A stretch of DNA of 64,000 nt from Streptomyces hayashii (GCF_024539815.1 NZ_JAHHIU010000079.1:1-64000), one strand, 5' to 3'; positions 42,620 to 51,398 are shown, counted from the stretch's first letter. A program made the numbers and translations. Notes: generated by a model from the letters alone, not told the origin.

Positions 42620-42923
42620 AACGTGCGGGCGGGCGTGAAGGCGGTCGGGAACACACCTGAGAATCACCCCGGGCCACCGCGAGCCCTTACGCGGGAACGG
42701 TGCCCGGCCGCCCTCCGCCCGTCCGACACAAATGAAGCCCGGTCTGCCCTTGGGGGTGGACCGGGCTTCACGCTGTTGTCCGGAGCCGACGTGATGTTCG
42801 GGCCAAGCGGTGCCGTACTCCGCCTCCGAAGAAGGCCGTGCGGCACCCTGAGGTGCTGGCCGCGTAGTCCTCGGTCCTGCCCTCGTCTCGACGGGGCGGA
42901 GACCGGATGCTTGAATCGAACAC
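42620..42923. ncRNA. Non-coding flank of the IS110 element (possible bridge-RNA region)
   Basis: About 300 bases without a convincing gene follow the transposase. It holds a very stable hairpin (42733-42770) and other short complementary stretches. In IS110-group elements the bridge RNA is encoded in the non-coding end next to the transposase; here the upstream side is only 45 bases long, so this flank is the better candidate. No loop matching a target was established. Confidence 0.35.
42733..42770. terminator. Perfect 12-bp hairpin
   Basis: TGAAGCCCGGTC and GACCGGGCTTCA form a perfect 12-bp stem with a 14-base loop, 114 bases after the IS110 transposase stop. Its stability fits a terminator, or the right part of a structured RNA. 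Confidence 0.75.
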
Positions 42924-43343
42924 ATGAACGAGCTGCCTCCGGATTCGACTCGCCTCCGCGCGATCCTGTCGCACCTCGACCACCAGCTCGCCGACACCGA
43001 GACCGTCACCACCTACCTGCGACTCCAGCGCCAGGCCGTGCAACGAGCACTCGCCGCAGCCGAGCGCCAGACCATACGCCGCCCCTCTGCACCCAAGAGG
43101 CGTACGCCCACCGCCGACGCGAAGCCCAGCAATCCGCCGTCGACCGGCTTCGTCGTCGAACGACGGGACCGGGGCGACGCCCCCAAGGGGGCAGTGATCC
43201 ACACGTCTAGCTGCTCCTGGTCGCCCCGTGACGCCCGCCCCGTGGAGGTCGCCTTTGCCCGGGACGCGCTCGCGAAGGACCAGCACTTCTTCGCGGCGTG
43301 CTCCTTCTGCCGGCCGGACAATGCGCTGGGGTTCTTCGAGTGA
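42924..43343 (+). CDS. DUF6233 protein, 139 aa
   Basis: The N-terminal LPPDSTRLRAILSHLDHQLADTETV...YLRLQRQAVQRALAAAE is the helical hairpin typical of DUF6233 proteins, and the C-terminal part has the IHTSSCSWS and FFAACSFCRPDNALGF Cys-containing ends (C, CxxC) that may bind a metal. Members are common in Streptomyces accessory DNA, function unknown. ATG at 42924 follows a leader with no strong Shine-Dalgarno. Confidence 0.75.
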   Translation: MNELPPDSTRLRAILSHLDHQLADTETVTTYLRLQRQAVQRALAAAERQTIRRPSAPKRRTPTADAKPSNPPSTGFVVERRDRGDAPKGAVIHTSSCSWSPRDARPVEVAFARDALAKDQHFFAACSFCRPDNALGFFE

Positions 43344-43387
43344 CCGGTCGGAGTGCGAAGCCCGACATCCCGGATGATCCTGGAGGC

Positions 43388-43618
43388 ATGGCTGGACCGA
43401 TTCGCGTGGTCGTGCATCCGCCTTCACCGACGGGCGGTCGGCGGGTGCGTGTGGATGGCGAGATCCTCGGCCTGGCGCACAGCCTCGTGGACATTGCCGA
43501 GTTCCTGCGGCGGGCCGGCCTGGAGGTCGACCCCGACGAAGTGCCGGGGCTGTTGTGGATCGACTGGCGCGGCGGTGGCCCTGGAGAGTGGGGTGGTCTT
43601 GATGCCCGGACATCCTGA
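43388..43618 (+). CDS. Small hypothetical protein, 76 aa
   Basis: ATG at 43388. The sequence IRVVVHPPSPTGGRRVRVDGEILGLAHSLVDIAEFLRRAGL has a beta hairpin and helix pattern, and occurs as a small conserved Streptomyces protein next to DUF6233 genes. It overlaps the next gene by 17 bases. Function unknown. Confidence 0.6.
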   Translation: MAGPIRVVVHPPSPTGGRRVRVDGEILGLAHSLVDIAEFLRRAGLEVDPDEVPGLLWIDWRGGGPGEWGGLDARTS

Positions 43619-43973
43619 GTGGCAAGGCTGGAACAACCTGGACGGTCCTCCGCCTCTGCCTCCGCTGCCGAGAGAGCTGGTCGATGCTCAGCCGGAGCAG
43701 CCGCTGAGCGCGGAGCAGCGAACGATCAATCTGGACTGGATGGTCAACGGGTATGTCGCGAGGGGCTGGCGCTTGGAGTCGCGCTCGCCCACCCAGGTTG
43801 TAATGGCTCGCGGCGAACCGGTGAACCATGTGCTGCACGCGATCTTGACGATCTTCACCTGTCTCGTATGGGGCTTTGTCTGGCTTTTGCTGATCGCTTC
43901 AAACAAGCAGGAGCGCGTGGCGCTCACCGTTGATCAGTTCGGGCATGTAACCAGCGTGCAGGCCCCGATCTAG
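43602..43973 (+). CDS. Single-pass membrane protein, 123 aa
   Basis: ATG at 43602. A soluble N-terminal part with INLDWMVNGYVARGWRLESRS and a VVMARGEPVNH stretch is followed by one hydrophobic segment (about residues 80-100, ILTIFTCLVWGFVWLLLIA) and a short outside end. The layout looks like a small superinfection or envelope protein, but no family is recognised. Confidence 0.6.
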   Translation: MPGHPEWQGWNNLDGPPPLPPLPRELVDAQPEQPLSAEQRTINLDWMVNGYVARGWRLESRSPTQVVMARGEPVNHVLHAILTIFTCLVWGFVWLLLIASNKQERVALTVDQFGHVTSVQAPI

Positions 43974-44058
43974 GGCGGTCGCCGAGTTATCCACAGGCCC
44001 GCACACGGCGCTCGCAGTCGTCGTACGGTGCTGCTCCTGCCAAGACCGGGAGCACACG

Positions 44059-44289
44059 ATGACGTACCGAATCGACCTGTCCATCCGCGCAGAAGACGCC
44101 CTCGACGAGCTGCCAGACGAGGGCCGCCAGGAGATCATGGAGACGATCGCGACAGCCCTCGTACGACGAGACAGGTGGCCGGCACCAGGAGGCTGGGACG
44201 CGGCCCTGGCGGTTGGGCCGCGCTCCTGGATCACCTTCGCCGCCTACCCCGACGGCATCGACGTCCTCGACTTCGGATGGGGCGGATGA
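44059..44289 (+). CDS. RelE/ParE-like small protein, 76 aa
   Basis: ATG at 44059, six bases after GGAG. The order YRIDLSIRAEDALDELPDEGRQEIMETIATAL, WITFAAYPDGIDVLDFGW matches a short RelE/ParE toxin fold without the last strand. No antitoxin gene is next to it; the following gene is on the other strand. It may be a degenerate or stand-alone member. Confidence 0.5.
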   Translation: MTYRIDLSIRAEDALDELPDEGRQEIMETIATALVRRDRWPAPGGWDAALAVGPRSWITFAAYPDGIDVLDFGWGG

Positions 44290-44295
44290 CGCCCG

Positions 44296-44610
44296 TCATA
44301 CCGCGTCACTCGACGCCTGCTCGGTCCACGTACGTCCGCAGTCCTCGCACCGGATGACCTGCGGTTCGCCGTCGCCGCCCTCGACGGCCAGCTGGCCTCC
44401 GCACCGTGCCGGGCACGGCTCCGGGACAGGCGCCTCCCGCGGGGCGCCGCCGAGGGTGCGCCGGATCAACCTGGCCCCGGACGCGGCTACCTCGGCGACC
44501 GCCTGGCGCTCGCCGTCGGGCTCGTCGTCTCGCAGCTGGAACAGAACCTCCCGGCGCGGGGTGGTGACGAACGCGTTGCACCCGCGGGCCATCCTCTGGA
44601 GGTTCGGCAT
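44296..44610 (-). CDS. Zinc-ribbon protein, 104 aa
   Basis: Start ATG at 44610 with AGAGG upstream; longer starts add poor sequence. The C-terminal third has two CxxC-like pairs (PCPARCGG and IRCEDCGRTW), a zinc ribbon. The N-terminus has a VTTPRREVLFQLRDDEP strand-helix segment. It may bind nucleic acid. It is convergent with the small RelE-like gene, with six bases between. Confidence 0.6.
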   Translation of the reverse strand: MPNLQRMARGCNAFVTTPRREVLFQLRDDEPDGERQAVAEVAASGARLIRRTLGGAPREAPVPEPCPARCGGQLAVEGGDGEPQVIRCEDCGRTWTEQASSDAV

Positions 44611-44779
44611 GCTGCCTCTTGATTTATCGACGGCGTCGAATTGGCCCCGGGCCGACTTCACCAACCGCGCTGGATCACGGGACGCAACGTGTACACGTCT
44701 GGGGGCACGGTAGCTGGATGCCGAATACGTGGCATCCCTTGGTAGAAGGGGGATTGGGAGGGAAGGGGTGTGACCCGTG

Positions 44780-45484
44780 TCAGCGGGCCACCGCCGTGCG
44801 TACGGCGCTGGTGATGTGGGTGTCGACGAGGGCCGGAGACCCGGAGACGATCACCAGGATCGTGCCCGTGCGGACCGCCGTCTGCTTGACGACGGTGCGC
44901 TGCCCGCCGGTGCTGTAGGCGAGCAGCTGGCTCCACTGCTCGTCCCCGAGGCGGGGCGCCGGGATCTCCTGAACCTGTATGTCGATGAGCGTGCTGCCCG
45001 CCAATACCTGGTAGTTCGGACAGGACGCCATCGCATCGAAGATCCGGTCCGTGCCGGTGGACAGCTTCGAGGTGGTGTCGCTGTACAACTCCTCGGTGAC
45101 CTCCGAGTTGCTGCCGCCGGCGTAGGTGAAGGCGGCCTTCGCGCGGTGGGGGAAGTCGAGCGATCCTCCGATGGCCGCGTCGCCGCCCAGGTCGTTCAGG
45201 GCGGGGCAGCCCAGGACGGTCACGTCGTCGCGCTGGGAGGAGGAGTTTTCCGGCTTGGGGGTGTAGCCGCTGCCGAGATCCTGCTCGCTGAGCAGGCGGG
45301 AGGCCAGCGCGGCCGACGACAGCGGGGTATCGGTCGCCGTGCCGGCGTCTATCGCGGGTGTCCCGGTGGGGGTGGAGGTCGGAGTGGTGGGCTTCGGCTC
45401 GCTGGTGTCGGTGGAGCAGGCGTACAGGCCGAGGGCGGTGGCGGCGACGAGGCCGAGGGCGGTGGTGGTGACGCGAACGCGCAT
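44780..45484 (-). CDS. Lipoprotein, 234 aa
   Basis: Signal peptide ends with the lipobox LYAC near residue 23, followed by a Ser/Thr/Pro-rich linker of about 35 residues and a folded domain with LSEQDLGSGYTPKP and QVLAGSTLIDIQVQEIPAPRLGDEQW, a pattern of actinobacterial PknH-sensor-like or LpqN-like lipoproteins. The exact family is unsure. It sits at the outer end of the mobilization group, and may act at the cell surface. Confidence 0.7.
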   Translation of the reverse strand: MRVRVTTTALGLVAATALGLYACSTDTSEPKPTTPTSTPTGTPAIDAGTATDTPLSSAALASRLLSEQDLGSGYTPKPENSSSQRDDVTVLGCPALNDLGGDAAIGGSLDFPHRAKAAFTYAGGSNSEVTEELYSDTTSKLSTGTDRIFDAMASCPNYQVLAGSTLIDIQVQEIPAPRLGDEQWSQLLAYSTGGQRTVVKQTAVRTGTILVIVSGSPALVDTHITSAVRTAVAR

Positions 45485-45562
45485 GCGGAACTGACCCCTT
45501 GGTGCTTGGCGACGGGTGGTCAGTACGGGCCCGAAGGCCCGGCGGGGTCGTTGGAGTGGGGG

Positions 45563-46039
45563 TCAGTGCCCGAGGTGGCGCAGGCAGTCCTCGAACGTGG
45601 CGTGCGTCGCGTCGGCCGGTCGGGCGTGCCGGTTGTACCAGGCGGTGTCGAGACGCGTCTCGTGCTGCTGGTGGCCGGCCCGGCAGCGCAGCCAGATCTC
45701 GTCACAGGTCGACAGGACGAGCCAGTCCCGGTATGCCCCGCAGGCGCCGCACGCGGCCATCTCGCCGTCGATGACGAGCGGCTGGGGCCAGGGCATCATC
45801 CGCCCGGCAAGCTGGTCATGGCTCGGAACCCGCAGATCCGGCGGAAGGAAGTCGTCCACCACTGCGGCCGACTCCTCCGCTGCTATCGCGGCCCGGATCC
45901 GTTCCACTTCCGGCGGCACCAGGCTCTCCAGCCCTGCCCACATCCGGTCGTGGACACGGCGCATCTCCTCGATGTCCGCTCCGCTTCGGCGGCGTATCCG
46001 CTCAAACAACTTGCTGCTCTCCCTCGTCTCGTCCAGCAC
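45563..46039 (-). CDS. Hypothetical Cys-containing protein, 158 aa
   Basis: GTG at 46039. The N-terminal 60 residues form charged helices (LFERIRRRSGADIEEMRRVHDRM). The C-terminal part has CGACGAYRDWLVLSTCDEIWLRCRAGH, with a C-x2-C and C...C/H set that could bind zinc. No family is recognised. It lies 54 bases downstream of the relaxase gene and is probably co-transcribed. Confidence 0.6.
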   Translation of the reverse strand: MLDETRESSKLFERIRRRSGADIEEMRRVHDRMWAGLESLVPPEVERIRAAIAAEESAAVVDDFLPPDLRVPSHDQLAGRMMPWPQPLVIDGEMAACGACGAYRDWLVLSTCDEIWLRCRAGHQQHETRLDTAWYNRHARPADATHATFEDCLRHLGH

Positions 46040-46093
46040 GCGTCATGATCGTGCCTCAAGTCCCCGGCCTGCTTCAATTCACAAATCCCACAG

Positions 46094-47815
46094 TCACGCC
46101 CGTCCGCGCCGGGGCCCGGACCTCCGTGGTGCCTGCCGCCCCGTACTGCGTGCGGACTCATCCGGCTGAGGGGCGCCTCCCACGATGCTGCTGGTGTCGG
46201 CGGGCAGGCCCGCGGCCCGGCGCAGGCGCCAGACCAGGACGTCGCTGACGGACTCGGCCGTGCCGAGTTCCCGCCGCCCGGTGGCGTCGGCCAGGAGCCC
46301 GGCGGGATCGTGGCCGGCGGCTTCGGCGTCGGAAAGGGTGGCGGCGAGCGCGTACCAGCCGGGCTCGGCGAGGATCTGCTCCGCCAGGTCCGGCAGCGCC
46401 TTGCGCAGGAGCGTCGTCTGCCGCTGCAGGAGGGGCCGCCCCAGGTGCCGGCCGCGCTGGTAGAGGGCGCCGAGCGGCTGAGCGGCAGTCAACTGGTAGG
46501 CGGCGCGAAGATGTTCAGCGGCCTGGTGGGCGGCGGCGGCCTGCTGGGCGTGGCCCTTCTTCGCGTGCCAGTGGGCGGCTGCGGTGATGAGGAAGAACAG
46601 CATGTCGATCGCCATCGCGGTCGTCGCGCCGTCCTCGCCCCGGCCGAGGGCCGGGCCGCCGCGGACGAGGTCGCGGGCGGCCTGCCGCAGCGCCCGGTCG
46701 TGCCCGCGCTCCGCCCGGATGTGGGAACGGGAGGCCCGCTCGAACACGAAGGCAGCCTCGCGCAGTTGGGCCCGGGTGTGGGCGGCGGACGTCTTCGCCA
46801 GGGCGTCCAGGATCTCGCCGGCGGACGCGATGTGGGCGGCGGCCACCGCGTCGTCGCCGCGCTCGATGACGACTACGGCCTGCCAGGCCGCTGAGGCCGT
46901 GCGCCGACGGGCAGCGGACGGTCCGCCCGGCGCCGTACGCTCCTTCGGACCGGCCGGTACGGCGTCCTGGTCGTGAAGGCCGGTGGACCAGCGTTCCCGG
47001 ATCCGGGGCAGCGACAGGTCCGGTGCGAGGCGCGCGCCGGGGTAGAAGACGGGCTCGTCGTCCTTGTTGCGGTCGTCGGGCAGCGCGACCTTGTAGCCGA
47101 GCAGGTCCCCGGAAGGGGCGGCCCGCTTGCGGATCAGAAGGCCGGCGGCGGCCAGCCGGTCGAAGAACTCCTCCTCGCTCGTCGCGCCGGCCACCGCGCG
47201 CCGTACGGTCTCGCGCAGTTCCTCCCGTGCGGTGCGCTCGCGGCCCTGGCGCTCGGCCTTGTGGCGTTCGGCGCTGGTGGGCCGCTGGGCGGCGGTACCG
47301 TCGCCAGGCTCGACTTGGTGGAGCCCGAGTTCCTTCTCGATGAGCCGTGCCTCGGCCTGGGCGCGTTTTCCGGAGCGGAAGTCGTCGGGGCGGCTGCCGT
47401 CCTCGCACACCAGGGTGGCGACGATGTGGATGTGGTCGTCCGCGTGGCGTACGGCGGCCCAGCGGCAGCCGGGCTGCCCGTCGCCGGGGTCGATGCCGGT
47501 GGCGGCCACGATCCGCCGGGCGATCGCGCCCCACTCCTCGTCGGACAGGACCCGGTCGTCCGCCGTCGCGCGTACGGAGGTGTGCCAGACGTGCTTGGCC
47601 GGCCGCGCGTGCTGCGGCAGGGCCATCACCGGCTGGTCGAGGAGGAGTTGGAGGTCCTTGAGGGTGGCGTGCGGGTCGCGGCCGGGGTCGGGGGAGATGC
47701 CGTCGAAGGAGGCCACGAGATGCGGGTCGATGTGCTCCTCGGCTTTGCCCGGACCGTAGAGGTAGGTGAGCAGGCCGATCGTCCGGGAGCCGGGATCGTT
47801 GACACTGGGGATCAC
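46094..47815 (-). CDS. Relaxase / mobilization nuclease
   Basis: A 573-residue relaxase, which cuts the transfer origin and stays on the DNA end. The N-terminus has IGLLTYLYGPGKAEEHIDPHLVASFDG (a Tyr candidate in the first 20 residues), as in Streptomyces relaxases. The His triad is in RHADDHIHIVATLV, about residues 122-135. The C-terminal half is helical, with an AAHIASAGEILDALAKTS region, and probably binds partners. GTG at 47815 overlaps the stop of the MobC-like gene (GTGA). No coupling ATPase is visible in the window. Confidence 0.85.
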   Translation of the reverse strand: MIPSVNDPGSRTIGLLTYLYGPGKAEEHIDPHLVASFDGISPDPGRDPHATLKDLQLLLDQPVMALPQHARPAKHVWHTSVRATADDRVLSDEEWGAIARRIVAATGIDPGDGQPGCRWAAVRHADDHIHIVATLVCEDGSRPDDFRSGKRAQAEARLIEKELGLHQVEPGDGTAAQRPTSAERHKAERQGRERTAREELRETVRRAVAGATSEEEFFDRLAAAGLLIRKRAAPSGDLLGYKVALPDDRNKDDEPVFYPGARLAPDLSLPRIRERWSTGLHDQDAVPAGPKERTAPGGPSAARRRTASAAWQAVVVIERGDDAVAAAHIASAGEILDALAKTSAAHTRAQLREAAFVFERASRSHIRAERGHDRALRQAARDLVRGGPALGRGEDGATTAMAIDMLFFLITAAAHWHAKKGHAQQAAAAHQAAEHLRAAYQLTAAQPLGALYQRGRHLGRPLLQRQTTLLRKALPDLAEQILAEPGWYALAATLSDAEAAGHDPAGLLADATGRRELGTAESVSDVLVWRLRRAAGLPADTSSIVGGAPQPDESARSTGRQAPRRSGPRRGRA

Positions 47816-48438
47816 GTGGCGTGCTGCTCGATCAGCCGGGCGGAGGCTTCGCGGACGCTCTCCGCGGCGCGGTGGACGGCCGCGATCGCCGCGTCCAGCT
47901 GGGGTGCTTCCACGCCGGAGTTGAGGGCCTTGACCGCCTGGTTGAGGTTGCTGCCGGCCCAGCCGAGCTTGCGGCGGCTGTCGAACAGGGCGGTGATCAC
48001 TTCGCGTTCGCCAGCGATTTCGACGCTCGTGCGGTCGAGGTCGCGGGCTGCGGCGAGCGCGGAACGGGCGAGGAACCCGGCGACGGACAGGTTGCACCGG
48101 GCGGCGGCGGACTTGACCGACGCGAACTCTTCTTCGTTGAAACGGGTATTGGGCTGGTGCAGGCGCTTCGTCTCGCGCGGCTGACGCGGACGCTGACGGG
48201 CACGCTCAGCGCGCTCGCGGCGGCTGCGACGCTCGGTCGGCTTCTCCTCCTCATCCGGCTTCGATCCGCCCCCGGTCGAAGCCTGAAGGACCTGCGCCCC
48301 CTGGTGCAGGTCCTGGCCCGCCCCCTCGGGGGCGGGGTTGGCGGAAGCTACGCTTCCGCCCCAACTTGCTCGCCCTGAGACCGAGTTGGAGTCGGGATCA
48401 GGTTCCGGGGTGGTGCCGTTCTGGGCGGGGTTCGTCAT
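47812..48438 (-). CDS. MobC-like relaxosome protein, 208 aa
   Basis: The N-terminal 90 residues are Pro/Gly/Ser-rich and basic. From about 100 on, TRFNEEEFASVKSAAARCNLSVAGFLARSAL is the ribbon-helix-helix-like opening of MobC proteins, followed by SNLNQAVKALNSG and a helical end. MobC binds the transfer origin and helps the relaxase open the DNA. ATG at 48438 is used; longer starts give poor sequence. Overlaps at both ends (ATGA and GTGA) show coupled translation with its neighbours. Confidence 0.78.
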   Translation of the reverse strand: MTNPAQNGTTPEPDPDSNSVSGRASWGGSVASANPAPEGAGQDLHQGAQVLQASTGGGSKPDEEEKPTERRSRRERAERARQRPRQPRETKRLHQPNTRFNEEEFASVKSAAARCNLSVAGFLARSALAAARDLDRTSVEIAGEREVITALFDSRRKLGWAGSNLNQAVKALNSGVEAPQLDAAIAAVHRAAESVREASARLIEQHAT

Positions 48439-48671
48439 CGGATTTCGGGCCCCATGGTTCGGGTGCGGTGCTGGATGGTCGCCGCCAGCGCGACGACGTC
48501 GGCCGGTCCCAAGAGGACGCGGACGGGTCCGTCGGACCGGTCCTGGACGAGCCACTGGCCGTTCGGCGTGAGGACGGCAGCGTGCAGGAGTCGCCGGCGG
48601 ACCAGGACGTCCGCCCAGGCGCCGGCCTCGGCGGCGTTGGGCTCGGATGAACGAGAGGGAAGCGGAATCAC
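48435..48671 (-). CDS. Small hypothetical protein, 78 aa
   Basis: GTG at 48671. A small folded-looking protein (DVLVRRRLLHAAVLTPNGQWLVQDRSDGPVRVLLGPADVVAL) with a strand-turn-strand middle. Similar small proteins precede mobC and relaxase genes in Streptomyces elements. Function unknown. ATGA overlap with the MobC-like gene. Confidence 0.6.
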   Translation of the reverse strand: MIPLPSRSSEPNAAEAGAWADVLVRRRLLHAAVLTPNGQWLVQDRSDGPVRVLLGPADVVALAATIQHRTRTMGPEIR

Positions 48672-48758
48672 GGCGTGTCTCCTAAAGCGGGGCGGTGGCC
48701 CGGCACGGAGCCGGGCCACCCGTTGCGGATAGGGGAGTTGAGCTGGGGTTTTGCCGGG

Positions 48759-48950
48759 TCAGCCGCACTCGGGGCAGCGCCCGACGTGGCTGTTGAGCGC
48801 CCGGGCCATCCGCTGCTTCGTCGAGGCAGCCTGCTTTGCGCTGGACTTCGCCGCCGGCCTGCCCTCGTGCCGCTTGGAGTGGGCGAGCATGAAGCCGATC
48901 TCCCGCTCGTACTCCGCGCGGACGGTGTCGAACTGGTGGCAGGTCTTCAT
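48759..48950 (-). CDS. Small protein with Cys pair, 63 aa
   Basis: ATG at 48950 overlaps the stop of the Spd-like gene. A helical middle and a C-terminal HVGRCPECG end with one CxxC-like pair. It may bind zinc as a dimer. Function unknown. Confidence 0.55.
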   Translation of the reverse strand: MKTCHQFDTVRAEYEREIGFMLAHSKRHEGRPAAKSSAKQAASTKQRMARALNSHVGRCPECG

Positions 48951-50599
48951 CGGGCGGTGCTCCTTGTCTTGGTGGTGTCGTCGCTCCGCAGTTCCTGGAG
49001 GACGAGGCTCAGCCGGTCGTTCCGGCCGCCCGTCAGGCCCTCGCGGCGGAGGATCTCCCGCAGCTGGACCCGGGTGACGGACTCGTTGCCGTCCCGTTCG
49101 AGCAGTGCAGGGACGTGGGGGCGGACCTGCTGGACGAGCTGGTCCACCGACTGCTCCAGCTCGCCTGGCGGGCGCTGTGTCTGCGGGGTGCGGGACCGGC
49201 CCCGCTTCCCCCTGTTCTTCGTCCTGGTCTTCGCGGTCGTCTTCCGCCGGAGGGGGACCTTGTGTCCCCGGTCCCCGGTGGGTTCGGTCCCCGTGTCGGT
49301 GGTGGTCGGTCCCCGGTCCCCGGTGGGTTCGGTCCCCGTGTCGGTGGTGGTCGGTCCCCAGTCCCCGGTGGGTTCGGTCCCCGACTCGGCGGCGCTCGGT
49401 CCCCGAGGTGAATCATGGCCCTGAGCAGGCATTTCTCGCGTCAGGCGCTCAGTCCCCACGACTAGGGCGTCCCCCTCCGAGGTTTCCGGATTGGCGGGAC
49501 CAGTCCCCGGGACCGCGCCTGCTTCTGGGGCCTCGGTCCCCACCCCGGTCCCCGCGTTCTCGCCTTCGGTCCCCGCGTCTGCCGACGCCTTCGAGTCCGC
49601 AAGTTCGGGGACCGGTCCCCTCGGGGCGCTCGGTCCCGTGCCTCCGTCCGATTCGTCGGGACCGTGGGGACCGGCTACGGGGACCGGCGCCTTCGAGGCT
49701 GACTGCGAGGGGACCGTGGCTGCCGTTGCGGTGCTCTGCACCGGGGACCAGGGCGAGGGCAGCGGGACCGTGGCGAGCGCGAGTGCGTGCCGGCGTGCGG
49801 CGAGCTGGTCGAGCAGCTGCGCGCGCTGGAGGGGGTCGGTGCCGACCGAGGCCCTGCCGACCGCCTTCGACAGGCGTCGCGTGAGCCGACGGCCGCGTCG
49901 GCTCCGCTGCTGCTCGGGTGTGCGTTCGGCGAGGCGGGCGGCGAGGGCGACCGCGCGGGTGGTCGCCCGGTCCCGGGTGATCTGTGCGGCGTCGCGGTCT
50001 CGCGCGGCGATGCCGAGGCGGGACAGGAGGCGCTCGCGTGCCTCCCGGCCCAGGACGGCGATCAGCCCGTGGGAGGCGGCGCCCGGGGTGCGCAGGCGCA
50101 GCTCGATCCCCATCGCGAGGTGCCACAGCATCGCCGCCATGACCGGCCCGACGAAGGCCCGGACGGTGCCGCCGACAAGGCCGCTCTCGGCGTAGGCGGG
50201 AATCACCTGCACTCCGGTGATCACCCAGACCAGGGTGCCCGGCATGCCGGGGGCACCCTGAGTGGCCAGGTTCTGGCGTGCCATCAGCGCGGTCGCGAAG
50301 AGCGCCAGCTCGGCTGCGGCGAACATCCCGGCCCGCTCGGCGGTGCCGGCCATGTCGAGGTAGTCGGCCGCGAAGCGCCACGAGGTGTCGGCGCTGTAGG
50401 TGGTGCAGCCGAGGGCAGCAAGGGCAGCGACCTTGACCGCCGGAGTGCCGAGACGTTTCTGCGTGCGGGTACCCCGGCGCCGGATCGTCCGGGCGACCAG
50501 CACCAGCACCAGCACCAGCACGAGGGCGCCGGGCACGCCGGCGCCGAGGAGGAGAGGGAGGTCCGGAGCGGCGCTGAGGGTGAGGATGGGGTGGATCAT
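48947..50599 (-). CDS. Spd-like transfer membrane protein with repeat-rich C-terminus
   Basis: A 550-residue protein. Four to five hydrophobic segments lie in residues 10-185 (VLVLVLVLVA, GMFAAAELALFATAL, WVITGVQVIPAYAESG, VGPVMAAMLWHLAM), homologous to the 142-residue protein at 3231-3659. A basic helical stretch (ARERLLSRLGIAARDRDAAQITRDR) follows, then 170 residues of Gly/Pro/Thr/Glu-rich sequence with three 15-residue repeats (GTEPTGD(W/R)GPTTTDT), and a basic C-terminus that could be a winged helix (VTRVQLREILRREGLTGG). Spd proteins help plasmids spread inside mycelium. ATGA overlap with both neighbours. Confidence 0.72.
   Translation of the reverse strand: MIHPILTLSAAPDLPLLLGAGVPGALVLVLVLVLVARTIRRRGTRTQKRLGTPAVKVAALAALGCTTYSADTSWRFAADYLDMAGTAERAGMFAAAELALFATALMARQNLATQGAPGMPGTLVWVITGVQVIPAYAESGLVGGTVRAFVGPVMAAMLWHLAMGIELRLRTPGAASHGLIAVLGREARERLLSRLGIAARDRDAAQITRDRATTRAVALAARLAERTPEQQRSRRGRRLTRRLSKAVGRASVGTDPLQRAQLLDQLAARRHALALATVPLPSPWSPVQSTATAATVPSQSASKAPVPVAGPHGPDESDGGTGPSAPRGPVPELADSKASADAGTEGENAGTGVGTEAPEAGAVPGTGPANPETSEGDALVVGTERLTREMPAQGHDSPRGPSAAESGTEPTGDWGPTTTDTGTEPTGDRGPTTTDTGTEPTGDRGHKVPLRRKTTAKTRTKNRGKRGRSRTPQTQRPPGELEQSVDQLVQQVRPHVPALLERDGNESVTRVQLREILRREGLTGGRNDRLSLVLQELRSDDTTKTRSTAR
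49264..49398. repeat. Three tandem 45-bp repeats inside the Spd-like gene
   Basis: GGTGGGTTCGG starts at 49277, 49322 and 49367, exactly 45 bases apart. Each unit codes for 15 residues. The first two units are nearly identical and the third has drifted. The copy number may vary between strains. Confidence 0.85.
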
Positions 50600-51237
50600 G
50601 CGGCCTTTCCGAGAGAGGCGTGCGCCGGAGTCGACGCCGCCGGGCGGGCTACCGGCTGCTGTGTGCCAGGTGCGGCGGGCGCGGGGCTGCCTGCTGCCGG
50701 ATTGGTCGTCTTCCGCTTCTTCTTGGGCCGCGGCACGCCGTAGGTGCGGTCGCGGTCGAAGACCTTGTTGGCGGCCTGCCGGAGCAGGTCTCGGGCGTGT
50801 TTGTGGCTGATCTGCAGGGCGCCGGCGAGCCTGCCGGGCCGCCAGCCGCGTACGTAGGCGTGGTCGATGACGACCTGCCGCTCGACCTCGGTCAGGTGCA
50901 CGTCACGTCCCTGGAAGAAGGCCGTCACGCGCCGGTAGTCGAGACGCTTGGGCAGGTTGTCGTGCAGAGGGCGCCGCTCGGCTTCGGTGAGGCCGCCCCA
51001 GACGCCTTCCTTGAGGACGTTCTCCAGGGCGAAGTCGAGGCACTCGCGGCGTACCGGGCACCAGCCGCACAGCTCCTTCGCCTCCGCGATGTCCTCGTGG
51101 TCCCGGGGCCCGGGGAAGAAGACGGCGTCGGCGTCCTCGACGTCCATGCCGTGGCACGCCCCGCTGGTGTGCCAGCTGGTGTCTCCGATGCCGCGCAGTC
51201 CTGTGGCCGGCGCGTCGTGGGTGGTGATGTGGCGCAA
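50596..51237 (-). CDS. WhiB-family regulator with long C-terminus
   Basis: Residues 25-95 hold the WhiB iron-sulphur domain: Cys28 (GACHG), Cys57 and Cys60 (LCGWC), Cys66 (REC), then GVWGGLTEAERR. WhiB-like proteins bind a 4Fe-4S cluster and work with sigma factors. At 213 residues it is about twice the usual length; the added part has an HTH-like segment (GWRPGRLAGALQISHKHARDLLRQA) and a basic, Pro-rich tail. TTG start at 51237. It is coupled to the Spd-like gene by an ATGA overlap, so it may control transfer genes. Confidence 0.85.
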   Translation of the reverse strand: MRHITTHDAPATGLRGIGDTSWHTSGACHGMDVEDADAVFFPGPRDHEDIAEAKELCGWCPVRRECLDFALENVLKEGVWGGLTEAERRPLHDNLPKRLDYRRVTAFFQGRDVHLTEVERQVVIDHAYVRGWRPGRLAGALQISHKHARDLLRQAANKVFDRDRTYGVPRPKKKRKTTNPAAGSPAPAAPGTQQPVARPAASTPAHASLGKAA

Positions 51238-51398
51238 GGCGGTCTCCGATGTGCTGCCGCGGCGGCCGGCAGGGGCGGTGCTCGGCGGGTGCGGCGTCGG
51301 GTGCCGGCTGCGGTGCGCGGGCGTGCGCCGCAGCCGGGGCGGGACGGTGATGTGGGGAGGCGGTGCATCGGACGGGATGTACGCGCCGGATGTGCCGG

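Noticed and set aside
40346..43012. Long minus-strand open frame across the DUF317 and IS110 region
   Set aside because: Antisense to a DUF317-like gene and an intact IS110 transposase; shadow of GC-rich codons.
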